The position numbers and the translations under genes are program-made. Shown one piece after another: positions 24,401-33,804 of a stretch of 39,913 nt of DNA; within the stretch, counting starts at the first letter, position 1, and each line of letters begins with the position of its first letter. The notes beneath the pieces are model-generated. The model did not search any database. It was not told the origin of the DNA and saw only the letters and a list, made by a program, of their open reading frames with translations. Source of the stretch: Bacteroidales bacterium. GTDB taxonomy: Bacteria > Bacteroidota > Bacteroidia > Bacteroidales > P3. The stretch spans positions 1 to 39,913 of the forward strand of contig JAFXXI010000001.1 in NCBI GenBank assembly GCA_017542345.1, written 5' to 3'.

Positions 24401-24488
24401 GGTTGGCGTGTTCTCGTCGCTGTGCATCGCCTGCTCGGTGGTCTATGAGATTTCGGGCAAGCAGAAGAAAGCCGAATTGACAGCATAA
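21432..24488 (+). CDS. secDF: Fused protein translocase subunit SecDF
   Basis: SecD and SecF use the proton gradient to pull preproteins out of SecYEG on the periplasmic side. Here both are in one 1018-aa chain, as is usual in Bacteroidota. The SecD part has an N-terminal membrane helix, the GLDLKGGMNVMLEV motif near residue 103, a large periplasmic domain (with an Ala/Glu-rich insert about 285-345) and a five-helix membrane block (GIAGIVLTMAMAVDGNVIIYERIKEE). The SecF part begins near residue 700, with GIDFTGGRTYVVRF near 733 and a second membrane block (NATVVIFDRVREY). First gene of a same-strand series running to 34875. The 1004-codon frame on its opposite strand is a codon-bias shadow. 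Confidence 0.97.
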   Translation: MQNKGLIRFLAWAFVIVCLVQLSFTFVTSSVERNAEKTAENYIESEQIQKFVADRTDNDVAAQMLLDSLRNARESRYLDSMASEKIYFGFTYRQCQSREINLGLDLKGGMNVMLEVSTVDVVRALADHTEDTLFNKAIDLALKNQEKSTNRDFVSLFYDAIRQLDPNVQLYPYFNVQLREKIKSTDNNDEIIKKVREETSAAYERTYQVLTQRIDRFGVAQPTIQKLSASERILVELPGVKEPERVRKLLQGTAQLEFWLTLDNREAAQYIFAANSYLGSINKDVAVDTVATETVAETKDSAEALLDQLTADNVTSAAKTAESEAVAKENPLFAKLTPYIDGNSQPIPGPIVGLAAGRDREAISEMLAQAAAKNVYDSRQMKFLWSAKPDEHYGPDTYVLYAIKIKDYRTGNALLDGTVITDARQDFSTVGGNEISMTMDSEGASKWKDITGQNVGECIAIVLDDQVYSAPRVNGEIAGGRSSITGDFTLEEAKDLANILKSGKLPAPANIVSEAVVGPSLGQESIRNGLWSFILAFIVVLAYMVFFYNRAGWVSVIALIINVFLLIGVLASIGAVLTLPGIAGIVLTMAMAVDGNVIIYERIKEELRAGASVANAVENGFKNAYSAIIDGQVTTFLLGLVLIMFGSGAVQGFAVTLCIGIVTSLFTSIFITRLFIDSAVSNKRKINFSFPFSENFLRDAKVDFIGKRKTFYLIACIAIVICVASFAVRGLSFGIDFTGGRTYVVRFDQPVSALDVRSDLAKQFEEAPEVKTYGPNNQLKITTKYKIDKDGDNVKNEIVEALYNGTAKHFKNAITIDEFKSTETNPLGIIQADQFGKGIAHDNLMHSIWAVIGGLLVMFVYIGLRFRSWRFGVGSVTALTHDTILVVGVFSILYGLLPFNLEVDQYFISAVLTVIGYSINATVVIFDRVREYRKLYPKRDLRTHMNDAINSTLARTVNTSGTTFVTLLMMFIFGGEVIRGFIFALLVGVLVGVFSSLCIACSVVYEISGKQKKAELTA

Positions 24489-24527
24489 TATAAACTGATA
24501 AAGGATTTTCAGACCGGAAGATAATCA

Positions 24528-24890
24528 ATGAAACTGACGCTGCTCATAATCTTCATTGCCATCAGCATTCTGCCTTCGCTGCTCGCCTATATGAAACGGG
24601 GAATGGTGAAGGAAACGGTTGTGCCGGAGATGGAGGGTGAAGAGGAGGACAACGGATTCTTCGGCTTTGACGAAGAGAATGCCGCTGAGGAACCCGCGCA
24701 TGAGCAATCGCAGTACTTTACATACGAGACGATTACGCCCGAAGACCGAAAGGGGAGGAAGGCTGCTCGTATGGTAGAGATGCCTGAGGAGGAACAGCGG
24801 GAAGCCGCTTTCGACCTCCGGCAGGCAGTCATATATCAGACGGTTCTGAACAACCCATATATCAATACGGGAAATCAAATAAATCAATAA
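24528..24890 (+). CDS. Small single-pass membrane protein, unknown function
   Basis: Not recognised. A 120-aa protein with one N-terminal hydrophobic helix (MKLTLLIIFIAISILPSLLAY), followed by Lys/Arg residues that would keep the tail in the cytoplasm. The rest is soluble and strongly acidic at 33-60 (EMEGEEEDNGFFGFDEENAAEE). A conserved-looking segment follows (YFTYETITPEDRKGRKAARM, then AAFDLRQAVIYQTVLNNPYI). It lies 39 nt after secDF and 20 nt before the TonB-dependent receptor-like gene, with no promoter or terminator seen in either gap. A membrane adaptor next to SecDF is possible, but this is only positional inference. Confidence 0.75.
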   Translation: MKLTLLIIFIAISILPSLLAYMKRGMVKETVVPEMEGEEEDNGFFGFDEENAAEEPAHEQSQYFTYETITPEDRKGRKAARMVEMPEEEQREAAFDLRQAVIYQTVLNNPYINTGNQINQ

Positions 24891-24910
24891 TCTCTTTACA
24901 TGTAAACGCA

Positions 24911-27900
24911 ATGAGAATGTTTAGAAAAGTACTATTGACATTCGGACTCTTGCTGATGGCGGAAATGGTCGCTTTGGCGCAAGGCACGATGAAGGGAACT
25001 ATCACCGATGCTAAGACAAAGGAACCGTTGCCATTCGCTAACGTTATTGCAAAGCAAGACGGCAAACAGGTTCTTGTCGGTGTGTCCGACTTTGATGGTA
25101 TTTACACCATCAAGCCGCTGCCTGTGGGCAAGTACGACCTTGAGGTTCGTTCGGTGGGTTATGCCACCGTTATCCGTCAGGGTATCAATGTTACTGCATC
25201 GGGATTTACCGTTGTGGACGTCGAGCTCAACTCTTCAGCCACGGTTTTGGAAGCTGTGGAAATTGTGGAGGAGAAGGTTCCCGTGATTGAGATTGGTACT
25301 CCCGAGTCAGGTTCGCGTATTTCGTCGGACGATATAGCGCGTATGCCTGGTACCTCGGTTGAGAGTATTGTTGCTGCCGTGGGTGGCGTAGGATATGATG
25401 ACGGTGGTACGGGTACGGCTCGTGGTGAGAGCGGAATGGTTACCATGCAGGGTAATGTCCGCAAACGTACCGGCGTGTCGGTGCCGAAGGATGCTATCGC
25501 TGAGATTCAGGTTATTCTCGGTGGTACGCCTGCCAGCATTGGTGAGGCTATCGGCGGTACCCAGATCATCACCCTTAAACCGCCAACGAGTCAGTTTAAG
25601 GGAATGGTGCGCTGGGAAGGCTATCTTGATTACCGTCTTCTCAACACGTTGATGGTGTACCTCACCGGTCCTGTCGTCAAGAAGACTGTGAAGAGTGACG
25701 ATGGTTCTTCGTTGGAGCGTACCCTTGTCGGTTTCCGTTTCACGGGTCAAGCGCAATATGAGAAATCGCCGTTCTATCGTGTAAAGGGATATCGTTATCA
25801 GATTGTCAATGATGAGAAGGTGCGCGAGTTGGAACAGAATCCGCTTTCGTATAATCCTGTTACTGGCGCTATCAACTATGCTGGAGAAACCAAGATTGGG
25901 GCAGAAGATTTTTATGAGATTACCCGTTTGCGCAAGAAGAATTTTGGTGGTGATGCCTCAAGGGTTCCTGATTTGCAGTACTATTCTGTCGCGATGGAAG
26001 GTGCGCTGGATTTCCGTTTCTCGGACTATGCTACGTTGACGGTCACGGGTGAATTCAGTGCCAGTCATTCTCCGAGTGCTTCGATTTCTCCCTTGAATAT
26101 GACGCTGACGGGTTCCACGGTCGGTGAGGGACGTAATATGGTTCTTACTGTTGACTTCACGCAGCGCTTCCGTGATGCCGAGGCCTCAAATGAGGATGAG
26201 GCGAAGACCTCGTCGCCTATCAAGAATGTGATGTATAATATCACAGGTATGGTCAACCGTTATACGTCCAGGACTTATAACGAGAACTTTGGCAAGAGCA
26301 TGGACGACATCTTCAAGTATGGACATATCGCCAAGTACAAGACCGAGCAATTGCGCAGTTATGAAGAAAAGACCATCAGCTACCACGGTACCACCCGTAC
26401 GGCTATGGTTCAGAACAACTGGGAAGAATATGTTACCTATATTGAGGGTTCGCCCTACAACCCCATCCTCTCGAACTACAATGAGCAGCTTTTCAAGAGT
26501 GAAGAGTTAGAGGAGGTCCGTTCTTACCTCACTCAAAGATCCCGTATCCTTGGTTTCAAGGGATTGTACAACGGTGATTCTCCCTCGAGCATCTACGGTT
26601 TGTTGTCGAATGTTGGTGTGCAAGGGAGCAGTTTCTCAAAAGCCCAGAACGATTATTTGTATTTGCAGGCTAAGGCTTCGGCGGATGTGCTTGGGCATGA
26701 AATCGAGATTGGTTTCCAGTATGACCAGATGTGGCAATCGTCCTATTCTTTGGGAGCATACAACTTGTGGACTATCATGCGTCAGAATGCCAACCGCCAT
26801 ATTTCGCAGTTGGACAAGGCTCATCCCCACTATGAGCAGCGCGGATCCCAATTGTATGTGAATTATGATCGCCTGTTAGATAGTGATCAGCAGACCACGT
26901 TTGATGCTGCTTTCCGTAAATATTTGGCCGATAAGGGTGAGGATGTGAATGAACTTACATGGATTGACATCGACCGTTATGACCCGGAAGATTTCGTCAA
27001 TGCTGGTGGTATTGAGATGTTCTCTGCCAACGAGCTCTTCAATGGTGGCGGCAGTAATACCATAGTGTCGTACATCGGCTATGACCACACTGGTAAGAAG
27101 TACAATGGTGCCAACTGGTCTCTCGAAGAGTTCTTCAATCCAGGAGACAGCAAGTATCAATATCTACCTGCTTTCTCGCCGATTTATATGGCCGGATACA
27201 TTCAGGACAAGTTTTATTTCCAAGACCTGATTTTCAATGTGGGTGTCCGTGTTGACTACTTTGACGGTAACCAGTTTGTCTTGAAAGATCCCTATCTGCT
27301 GTACGAGTCGTATACGGTTGGTCAGTTGAGGGATCGTGTCAATGCCGGCGAGGTCGTGGCCACCAATGAGATTTATTCTGGTGCTGGTGATGACTGGGTG
27401 CCTTATGTCAATTTCGTCCCGGACGAGACCCATCGTGACAATCCCACTATCACGGGTTACCGTGATGCCAACGGCAAGTGGTATGATGCCAACGGTACGG
27501 AAGTTGCTTCGCCCAATTTGGTGAGCGGTAACTCTGGTAAACCCACCCCGTATCACACCGCAAATGGTCAGAAGGCTGTCAATGAAGGCAAGATTCATGT
27601 CGACGGTGTATTTGAACGCTATAAACCACAGGTCGTCGCCATGCCCCGTATCGCCTTCTCCTTCCCCATTGGTGACAAGTCGCAGTTCAAGGCCAGTTAC
27701 GACATTATCGCCCGTCGTCCGTCTTCTGGTTGGACGGCTGACTACTATAGCTATCTTTTCATGACGCAAATCTCTTCCATCTCCAATCCCAATCTGAAGC
27801 CTGAGCGCATCACCAACTATGAGTTGGGCTTCCAGCAGGCACTGAACCAGTCTTCTGCTGTGAGTGCTTCGGCCTACTATAAGGAGACGAGAGACCTTAT

Positions 27901-28699
27901 CCAGCTTGTGCAGTATGCTGGTGCCGACCCCAATACCAACTACTACAGCTATGATAACAAGGACTTCCGTACTATCAAGGGTGTGACTCTGGCCTACGAT
28001 TTGCGTCAGACCAAGAACATCCGTATCAATGCCAACTACACTTTGCAGTATGCAGAGGGTACGGGTCTGTCCACCACGACGATGACCGAGCTTATCAAGG
28101 AAGGTTATACCACTCTTAAGATGCTCAACCCCATCAGTGATGACCGTCGTCACGAGTTCAAGGCCAACGTAGACTTCCGTTATGCAAGCGGTGCCAAGTA
28201 CAATGGCCCGACCATTACTCGCGTTGTGACTGACAAGGAGACTGGTGAGAAGCGCAAGAAAGAGGTGAAGCTCCTTGAGAACTTTGGTGTCAACTTCATG
28301 GCTGTGGCCCAGTCGGGACGTCCCTACACCCGCGCTTTCTCCAACACGCAGTACACCATCGTTGGTGGTTATCGCGGTGCCCGTCTGCCTTGGGGCTTCT
28401 ATTTCAATGTTGTCGCCGATAAGGTTTGGCCTATCAAGGTCGGCAAGCGCGACACTTACCTGACTGCCGCTGTAACTATCAACAACCTGTTCAATATCCG
28501 CAATGTTGTTAATGTGTTCAATGTCACTGGCAACCCCGAGGATAATGGTTACCTGACTGACCCGGAGACGCAGTCGACCATCAACAACCAGTACGACCCC
28601 ACCGCATATCGTGAGATATACGCCATCACTCTTAGCAACAGCACTTGGAATTATTCAAGTCCGCGCACTATCAAATTATCTCTGTCGTATAACTTCTAA
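24911..28699 (+). CDS. TonB-dependent receptor-like outer-membrane protein with carboxypeptidase-regulatory N-terminal domain
   Basis: A 1262-aa outer-membrane protein. It has a signal peptide (residues 1-24, ending VALAQ) and a CarboxypepD_reg-like beta-sandwich at about 26-110 (GTMKGTITDAKTKEPLPFAN; VRSVGYATV). A plug-like domain spans about 120-225 (ARMPGTSVESIVAAVGGV; IAEIQVILGGTPASIGEA). A long beta barrel ends in Phe (SLSYNF). Features of SusC-type TonB receptors are present, but I see no clear TonB box. The plug departs from the usual form: QGNVRKRTGVSVPKDAIAE stands where a (V)R(G)xxS/NG segment is expected. No SusD partner follows; instead a large secreted protein and a PorV-family barrel do. 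Stop and the next frame share TAATG. Substrate unknown; a conduit or anchor for the neighbouring surface protein is inference. Confidence 0.85.
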   Translation: MRMFRKVLLTFGLLLMAEMVALAQGTMKGTITDAKTKEPLPFANVIAKQDGKQVLVGVSDFDGIYTIKPLPVGKYDLEVRSVGYATVIRQGINVTASGFTVVDVELNSSATVLEAVEIVEEKVPVIEIGTPESGSRISSDDIARMPGTSVESIVAAVGGVGYDDGGTGTARGESGMVTMQGNVRKRTGVSVPKDAIAEIQVILGGTPASIGEAIGGTQIITLKPPTSQFKGMVRWEGYLDYRLLNTLMVYLTGPVVKKTVKSDDGSSLERTLVGFRFTGQAQYEKSPFYRVKGYRYQIVNDEKVRELEQNPLSYNPVTGAINYAGETKIGAEDFYEITRLRKKNFGGDASRVPDLQYYSVAMEGALDFRFSDYATLTVTGEFSASHSPSASISPLNMTLTGSTVGEGRNMVLTVDFTQRFRDAEASNEDEAKTSSPIKNVMYNITGMVNRYTSRTYNENFGKSMDDIFKYGHIAKYKTEQLRSYEEKTISYHGTTRTAMVQNNWEEYVTYIEGSPYNPILSNYNEQLFKSEELEEVRSYLTQRSRILGFKGLYNGDSPSSIYGLLSNVGVQGSSFSKAQNDYLYLQAKASADVLGHEIEIGFQYDQMWQSSYSLGAYNLWTIMRQNANRHISQLDKAHPHYEQRGSQLYVNYDRLLDSDQQTTFDAAFRKYLADKGEDVNELTWIDIDRYDPEDFVNAGGIEMFSANELFNGGGSNTIVSYIGYDHTGKKYNGANWSLEEFFNPGDSKYQYLPAFSPIYMAGYIQDKFYFQDLIFNVGVRVDYFDGNQFVLKDPYLLYESYTVGQLRDRVNAGEVVATNEIYSGAGDDWVPYVNFVPDETHRDNPTITGYRDANGKWYDANGTEVASPNLVSGNSGKPTPYHTANGQKAVNEGKIHVDGVFERYKPQVVAMPRIAFSFPIGDKSQFKASYDIIARRPSSGWTADYYSYLFMTQISSISNPNLKPERITNYELGFQQALNQSSAVSASAYYKETRDLIQLVQYAGADPNTNYYSYDNKDFRTIKGVTLAYDLRQTKNIRINANYTLQYAEGTGLSTTTMTELIKEGYTTLKMLNPISDDRRHEFKANVDFRYASGAKYNGPTITRVVTDKETGEKRKKEVKLLENFGVNFMAVAQSGRPYTRAFSNTQYTIVGGYRGARLPWGFYFNVVADKVWPIKVGKRDTYLTAAVTINNLFNIRNVVNVFNVTGNPEDNGYLTDPETQSTINNQYDPTAYREIYAITLSNSTWNYSSPRTIKLSLSYNF

Positions 28700-28725
28700 T
28701 GTGTAAAGCGAAAAAAAACATCATT

Positions 28726-31700
28726 ATGAAAAGTATATATAACAAACTAGTATTGGTCTCCTTGCTACTGGCATCTGTGTCGGGGACAGTCATGGCCCGC
28801 GAATGCACAGAGTGCAAGAAAGCCAACGCGAAAAACGCCAGTGTTCAAACAAAGGCCGCTGTTTGTAAACGTGCACAGAGTACTGCGGAACTTAACATCA
28901 ACAATGTCCGTGCCCTGATTAACGGCTATGGCAACATGTGGTTTGATGGCAGTGTCACCCAGTATCATGTGCCGAAAAACAGCAATAGCAGTCCTTTGTA
29001 TTGTGCTGCATTGTGGATTGGTGGTACCGATGTCAATGACCAGTTGCGTCTTGCCGCTCTCCGTTTCGGTTCTGACGGTGATGACTATTGGCCGGGTCCG
29101 TTGAAGATCAACGGGACTGCTTCGGTTGACCTCCCCGTGTGTAATGCTTACGACAAGCATTGGATTATCACCAAAACTGAGGTGCTTGCGTTGCGTTCGC
29201 ATTTCGAGTATGACTCCAACAATGTCGTCGTTGCTGTGTCGAGTCCCGACCAGGATATCACTGACGTGATTGAGAACTGGCCTGCCAAGGGACAGGGTGA
29301 CGACTTGAGTAATTTCCTTGCACCTTTCTATGATGCCGACGGCGACCTTGAGTACAATCCGCACAATGGTGACTATCCGTATTATGATTTTGAGAATGTG
29401 CTGTGCCCGCGTACGCTGAAAGCTAACCTGAAACCCGGCGAGAACTATGTCAGCATTCCCACTATGGAAACGGATGCCGGTATTGTCGGTGTTCAGGAGG
29501 GCAACCGTATTGTCTCTGGCGGTATCTTGTCCGACCAGGTGCTGAAGGGTGACCAGACCATTTGGTGGGTCTTCAACGATATGGGTAACACCCATACGGA
29601 ATCCCACGGTCAGCCCATCGGTCTCGAAATCCGCGCCCAGGCTTTTGCCTTCGCCACGAATGACGAGATTAACAACATGACGTTCTACTCCTATGAGATT
29701 ATCAACCGTTCCACTTACGAACTTCGTGAGACCTATTTCAGCCAGTGGGTTGATCCCGACCTCGGTAATGCTACCGACGACTATGTGGGTTGCGATGTGC
29801 GCCGTGGTTTGGGTTATTGCTACAACGGTACCAAGAATGATAAGCCGGGTGCCGGTAGTTATTCTGGCATTGCTCCTGCTGTCGGTATCGACTTCTTCCA
29901 AGGTCCCTACATGGATCCCGATGGCAAGGACAATCCCAAGATTGATATTCCCTGGATACAGACCAACGGAAGTCCTCAGTTGAAGCAGCTCCTTGAGCGC
30001 TACAGAAGGACCGACGGTTCGTTCGACACCATTTCCATTACTGATAATGCCGACCTTTTCTATGCCATTGACTTCAATAGTTGGTACTTCGTTCCGGGTG
30101 ATACGGTCGGCAACTGCGCCATCAACGGTGTGAACTTTGGTAACAATATCATTGACGACGAGCGTTTCGGTATGCGCCGCTTCGTGTACTATAACAACTC
30201 CTTAACGGGTATTAACAGTGAGCCCCAGAAAGCCACTGACTACTACAACTACCTGCGTGGCTACTGGAAGGACAACACCCGCATGAAGTATGGTAAGATG
30301 GCTCTTACCGGCTCGCTCGAGTGCGACTTCATGTTCCCGGGCGACAGTGATCCTTGGCATTGGGGCACCAACGGTGTGGAGCCGGATGAGAACCCCAACG
30401 ACTGGACTGAATACAACATGCCTGACAACGCCGCTTCCGACCGTCGTTTCATGCAGTCGGCAGGTCCGTTCACGCTGAAACCCGGTGCCGTCAACTACAT
30501 CACTGTCGGTATTCCCTTCGCCCAGGCTTCTTCTGGCGACCAGTGGAACTCTGTTGAGTTGCTCCGTCAGATTGATGACGTCTGCCAGGCCCTGTTTGAA
30601 AACTGCTTCAAAGTCCTTGACGGTCCCGACGCTCCCACACTCACTTGCCAGGAACTCAAGAACGAAGTCATCCTCTATCTCACCTATGAAAACAAGGAAT
30701 CGAACAACTATGGTGAGAAATATTCCGAGGAGGATCCTTCCATTGTAAAGACCTATACAGTATATAATGAAACCACCAAGGTCACTACGATGAAGGAGTA
30801 CTCGAAGGATGAGCGTAGCTTCAAATTCGAGGGTTATCAGATCTACCAGTTGAAGGACGCCAATGCTTCTATTGCTGACATTGGAGACGTCACCAAGGCA
30901 CGTCTTGTGGCCCAGTGTGACATCGAAAACTACTACGATGCTATCGACAGCATCCATAAGGACAGTTCCATGGTCAATGGTGTCCGTGTCTACACCTACG
31001 ACACCATCTACAAGGCCGATCCTTCGCTCCCCATCGGAACGCTGGTTAATTTCACCACGAACTCTGCCACGGGTCTTCTCACTGGCAATGTCATGGTCGA
31101 AGGTGCCAACAAGGGTATCCAGCATGCTTTCCGTATCACCAAAGACCTCTTCGCCACGGGATCCAATACGACTCTTGTCAACAACCGTGAGTACTATTAT
31201 GTGGCCATCGCTTACGCCCAGAACCGCTTCAAGGAGTATTCGCAGACCCAGGCTGACCTTCTTGACGGTCAGATGACCCCCTACTTGGCCGGTCGTATGA
31301 ATGAGCGTGGCGGAAGCATCGCTCCCATCACAGCCATTCCGCACGATCCTATCATGGAGGCTGGCGGAAAGATTGCCCAGTCTGAGTTTGGCATGTGCCC
31401 CAACATTGTCCGTCTTGAAGGCTATGGCAACGGTGGTTCGATGCTCCGTCTGACCGATGAGTCTCTCACCGAGCTCATGGGTGCCCCCGGTGCTGCCGCC
31501 AAGGCCCCCGGCCTTTTTGTCGACGGTGTCGCCCGCGACGGTTCCTATGACGAATCCTACATGCAAACCCCCTGCATCATCCCCAATCCCCAGTATCAGG
31601 AGAACTACGGTCCCATCAATGTCACTGTGATTGACCCCTTGAAGATCCATGAAGGCGACTACAATATCCTCTTCTGGAATGTCTCCAACAGTGGTGGTCA

Positions 31701-33771
31701 CATCGTCAACAATGCCGGTGCCGGTCTGAACAACAAGACCCGCTGGTGTGTGGTTCGTGCCGACGGCGGCAAGATCCCCATCACCGAGATGGGTGAGGTG
31801 ATCTACAAGGATACCGTCTGGTCCGACTTCTCCATCTCCCGCTACAACGAGCAGCTCTTCCTCGAGCTCGGATTCGCGGTGGCGTTGGTCAACCCCGAAG
31901 GTCCCGCCAGCGCCCCGGAATACACCACCGAGAACAGATATCGTTTCTATAAAGGCTTTGCCAAAGCCGGTGGTCTGTTGGGTTCCAGCATGTCCTTCGG
32001 CGACGAGCACTACCAGTGGTTGAGTGGTATTCCCGACAACGACTCCTATGCTACCTACAACTGGATTCGTTCCGGTGCCCAGTATTCGACCGGTACGCTC
32101 GGTGTCTTCACCGGCTCCACCGATCCCATCAGCTTGTCCGAAGCCTATCTCGATGAGGACTACTACAAGCAGAACTGGGTGGGTGACAAGACCCAGCATG
32201 AGCCTATGGACAAGGAGCAGATGTTCGAGGGTGTCGTCAGCGGCTTGTGGTCTCCCTACGCGTTGGTCTCCACCATGCCCTACCATCCCGGCTTCAACTA
32301 CTCATACTATATGCCCGAGTCCGACACCATCGCCGCTTGGCGCGATAGTGTGAACAACTATGACGCCATCAAGGTGCAGCGCTCCCTGATGTCCAACTTC
32401 GACAATGTGTCGCTCCTCTACAGCGACATGAGCCAGCTCCCCAGCGTCCGTATCGTCTTCACCGCCGATACTTCCAAGTGGACGCGCTGCCCGGTTGTCG
32501 AGATGTGCGACGATTACACGCAGTCTGAAGGTAATGCCCGCAAGTTCAGCGCCCGTAGGCACCTCTCGGTCGACAAGATGGGCCGTACCGTTACCCAGCG
32601 TGGCATCGCTGCCAATGTCGATGATCCCTCCAACCCCGCCTACATCGCGGAGGAGGGCATGGGCTGGTTCCCCGGCTATGCCATCAACACCGTCACCGGT
32701 GAGCGTCTGAACATCATGTTCGGTGAGGACTCCCGCTTTATCCAGTACAACGGTCGTGACATGCTCTGGAATCCTGTCCAGACCATGATGGAAGGCACGC
32801 AGAACTATGTCCTCGGCGGCCGCCACTTCATCTATGTCTTGAATGCTTGCGACCAGCCTTTCTTCAACCTGAGGACTGGTGCCCGCGAGAGCCTCAAATA
32901 CCGTACCCCGTCCTATGACGCCGGCCGCTGGGCCCTCCAGATGCTTCGTTCGGCCGACCGCATGATGAAGATGCGTGTCCGCGCCAACGCAGTTTATTGG
33001 AGCCTGTTCAACGGTGTCGCCATGGAGTGGTCCAACTACGGCACGGGTATCCCCGAGCGTGACTCCATCGCCATGCTCTATGCATCGGTGGCTTGGGTCA
33101 ACATGCCGCTTGTCTCTTCGCGCCATGCTTTCAAATATCCTGGCAATGATGCTACGCTGAATGCCGGCTATCCTTCCAACGGTATCCCCACCGATGTCAC
33201 TATCAATATCGACGTGCGTGTGCCTTACGGCCGCTTTATGGGCCCCAATGGCACTGAGGCCACCCGTTGCGGTCTCAACGACCTCAACAAGAACATGCCT
33301 GCCTACCAGTTCCGCTTCACTGCCGAGGATGCTGTGCTCGAGAATCTCGCTCTCGACAGCGACAGGCAGAAAGAGTATGCCGACTCGCTGCTCGGCCTCA
33401 TCAATGTGGTGCCCAACCCCTACTACAGCTATTCCAACTATGAGACCGCCAGTCAGCTTGAGACCAAGGTGCGTATCGTCAACCTGCCCGTGGGCATGGA
33501 GGATGGCCGTCCGCAGGGCTGCACCATCCGCATCTACACTGTCGACGGTACGCTGGTCCGCACCCTTGGCCCCACCGCCGTCTCGCGCAGCAACAGCCAG
33601 TACGGCACTGCTGAGAACACCTCCGTCGACTGGGATCTCCACAACCACACCGGTATCCCCATTGCCGGCGGCATGTACCTGATACATGTTTCCGTGCCCG
33701 GCATTGGCGAACGTGTCATCAAGTGGTTCGGCACCATGCGTCCTGTTGACCTCAACTCGTTCCAATTCTAA
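28726..33771 (+). CDS. Very large secreted surface protein with T9SS-type C-terminal region
   Basis: A 1681-aa exported protein. The ATG at 28726 begins a signal peptide (MKSIYNKLVLVSLLLASVSG, cleavage near 24); an in-frame ATG at 28699 adds nine charged residues. A Cys/Lys/Ala linker precedes a domain at about 45-150 with SPLYCAALWIGGTDVNDQL and DYWPGPL, a pattern I recall from large secreted Bacteroidota proteins. The middle is long, rich in Asp, Asn, Tyr and Gly, with many DxD-like turns. The C-terminal 120 residues (from about 1562) start VVPNPYYSYSNYE and contain TIRIYTVDGTLVRTL, a WDLHNHTGIPIAGGMYLIHV strand pair (FlgD/T9SS sorting-domain-like) and a tail GERVIKWFGTMRPVDL. This looks like a type IX cargo with an extended C-terminal domain. 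CGT/GGT-biased codons suggest strong expression. It lies between the receptor-like gene and the PorV-family gene. Confidence 0.85.
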   Translation: MKSIYNKLVLVSLLLASVSGTVMARECTECKKANAKNASVQTKAAVCKRAQSTAELNINNVRALINGYGNMWFDGSVTQYHVPKNSNSSPLYCAALWIGGTDVNDQLRLAALRFGSDGDDYWPGPLKINGTASVDLPVCNAYDKHWIITKTEVLALRSHFEYDSNNVVVAVSSPDQDITDVIENWPAKGQGDDLSNFLAPFYDADGDLEYNPHNGDYPYYDFENVLCPRTLKANLKPGENYVSIPTMETDAGIVGVQEGNRIVSGGILSDQVLKGDQTIWWVFNDMGNTHTESHGQPIGLEIRAQAFAFATNDEINNMTFYSYEIINRSTYELRETYFSQWVDPDLGNATDDYVGCDVRRGLGYCYNGTKNDKPGAGSYSGIAPAVGIDFFQGPYMDPDGKDNPKIDIPWIQTNGSPQLKQLLERYRRTDGSFDTISITDNADLFYAIDFNSWYFVPGDTVGNCAINGVNFGNNIIDDERFGMRRFVYYNNSLTGINSEPQKATDYYNYLRGYWKDNTRMKYGKMALTGSLECDFMFPGDSDPWHWGTNGVEPDENPNDWTEYNMPDNAASDRRFMQSAGPFTLKPGAVNYITVGIPFAQASSGDQWNSVELLRQIDDVCQALFENCFKVLDGPDAPTLTCQELKNEVILYLTYENKESNNYGEKYSEEDPSIVKTYTVYNETTKVTTMKEYSKDERSFKFEGYQIYQLKDANASIADIGDVTKARLVAQCDIENYYDAIDSIHKDSSMVNGVRVYTYDTIYKADPSLPIGTLVNFTTNSATGLLTGNVMVEGANKGIQHAFRITKDLFATGSNTTLVNNREYYYVAIAYAQNRFKEYSQTQADLLDGQMTPYLAGRMNERGGSIAPITAIPHDPIMEAGGKIAQSEFGMCPNIVRLEGYGNGGSMLRLTDESLTELMGAPGAAAKAPGLFVDGVARDGSYDESYMQTPCIIPNPQYQENYGPINVTVIDPLKIHEGDYNILFWNVSNSGGHIVNNAGAGLNNKTRWCVVRADGGKIPITEMGEVIYKDTVWSDFSISRYNEQLFLELGFAVALVNPEGPASAPEYTTENRYRFYKGFAKAGGLLGSSMSFGDEHYQWLSGIPDNDSYATYNWIRSGAQYSTGTLGVFTGSTDPISLSEAYLDEDYYKQNWVGDKTQHEPMDKEQMFEGVVSGLWSPYALVSTMPYHPGFNYSYYMPESDTIAAWRDSVNNYDAIKVQRSLMSNFDNVSLLYSDMSQLPSVRIVFTADTSKWTRCPVVEMCDDYTQSEGNARKFSARRHLSVDKMGRTVTQRGIAANVDDPSNPAYIAEEGMGWFPGYAINTVTGERLNIMFGEDSRFIQYNGRDMLWNPVQTMMEGTQNYVLGGRHFIYVLNACDQPFFNLRTGARESLKYRTPSYDAGRWALQMLRSADRMMKMRVRANAVYWSLFNGVAMEWSNYGTGIPERDSIAMLYASVAWVNMPLVSSRHAFKYPGNDATLNAGYPSNGIPTDVTINIDVRVPYGRFMGPNGTEATRCGLNDLNKNMPAYQFRFTAEDAVLENLALDSDRQKEYADSLLGLINVVPNPYYSYSNYETASQLETKVRIVNLPVGMEDGRPQGCTIRIYTVDGTLVRTLGPTAVSRSNSQYGTAENTSVDWDLHNHTGIPIAGGMYLIHVSVPGIGERVIKWFGTMRPVDLNSFQF

Positions 33772-33804
33772 TCGCGTAAGTAACCCTCAAAAATATCATA
33801 GACA

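Noticed and set aside
30202-33765. Two long minus-strand frames (694 and 487 codons) opposite the 1681-aa gene
   Set aside because: Shadow frames from strong codon bias in the plus-strand gene; no promoter, family motif or sensible composition.
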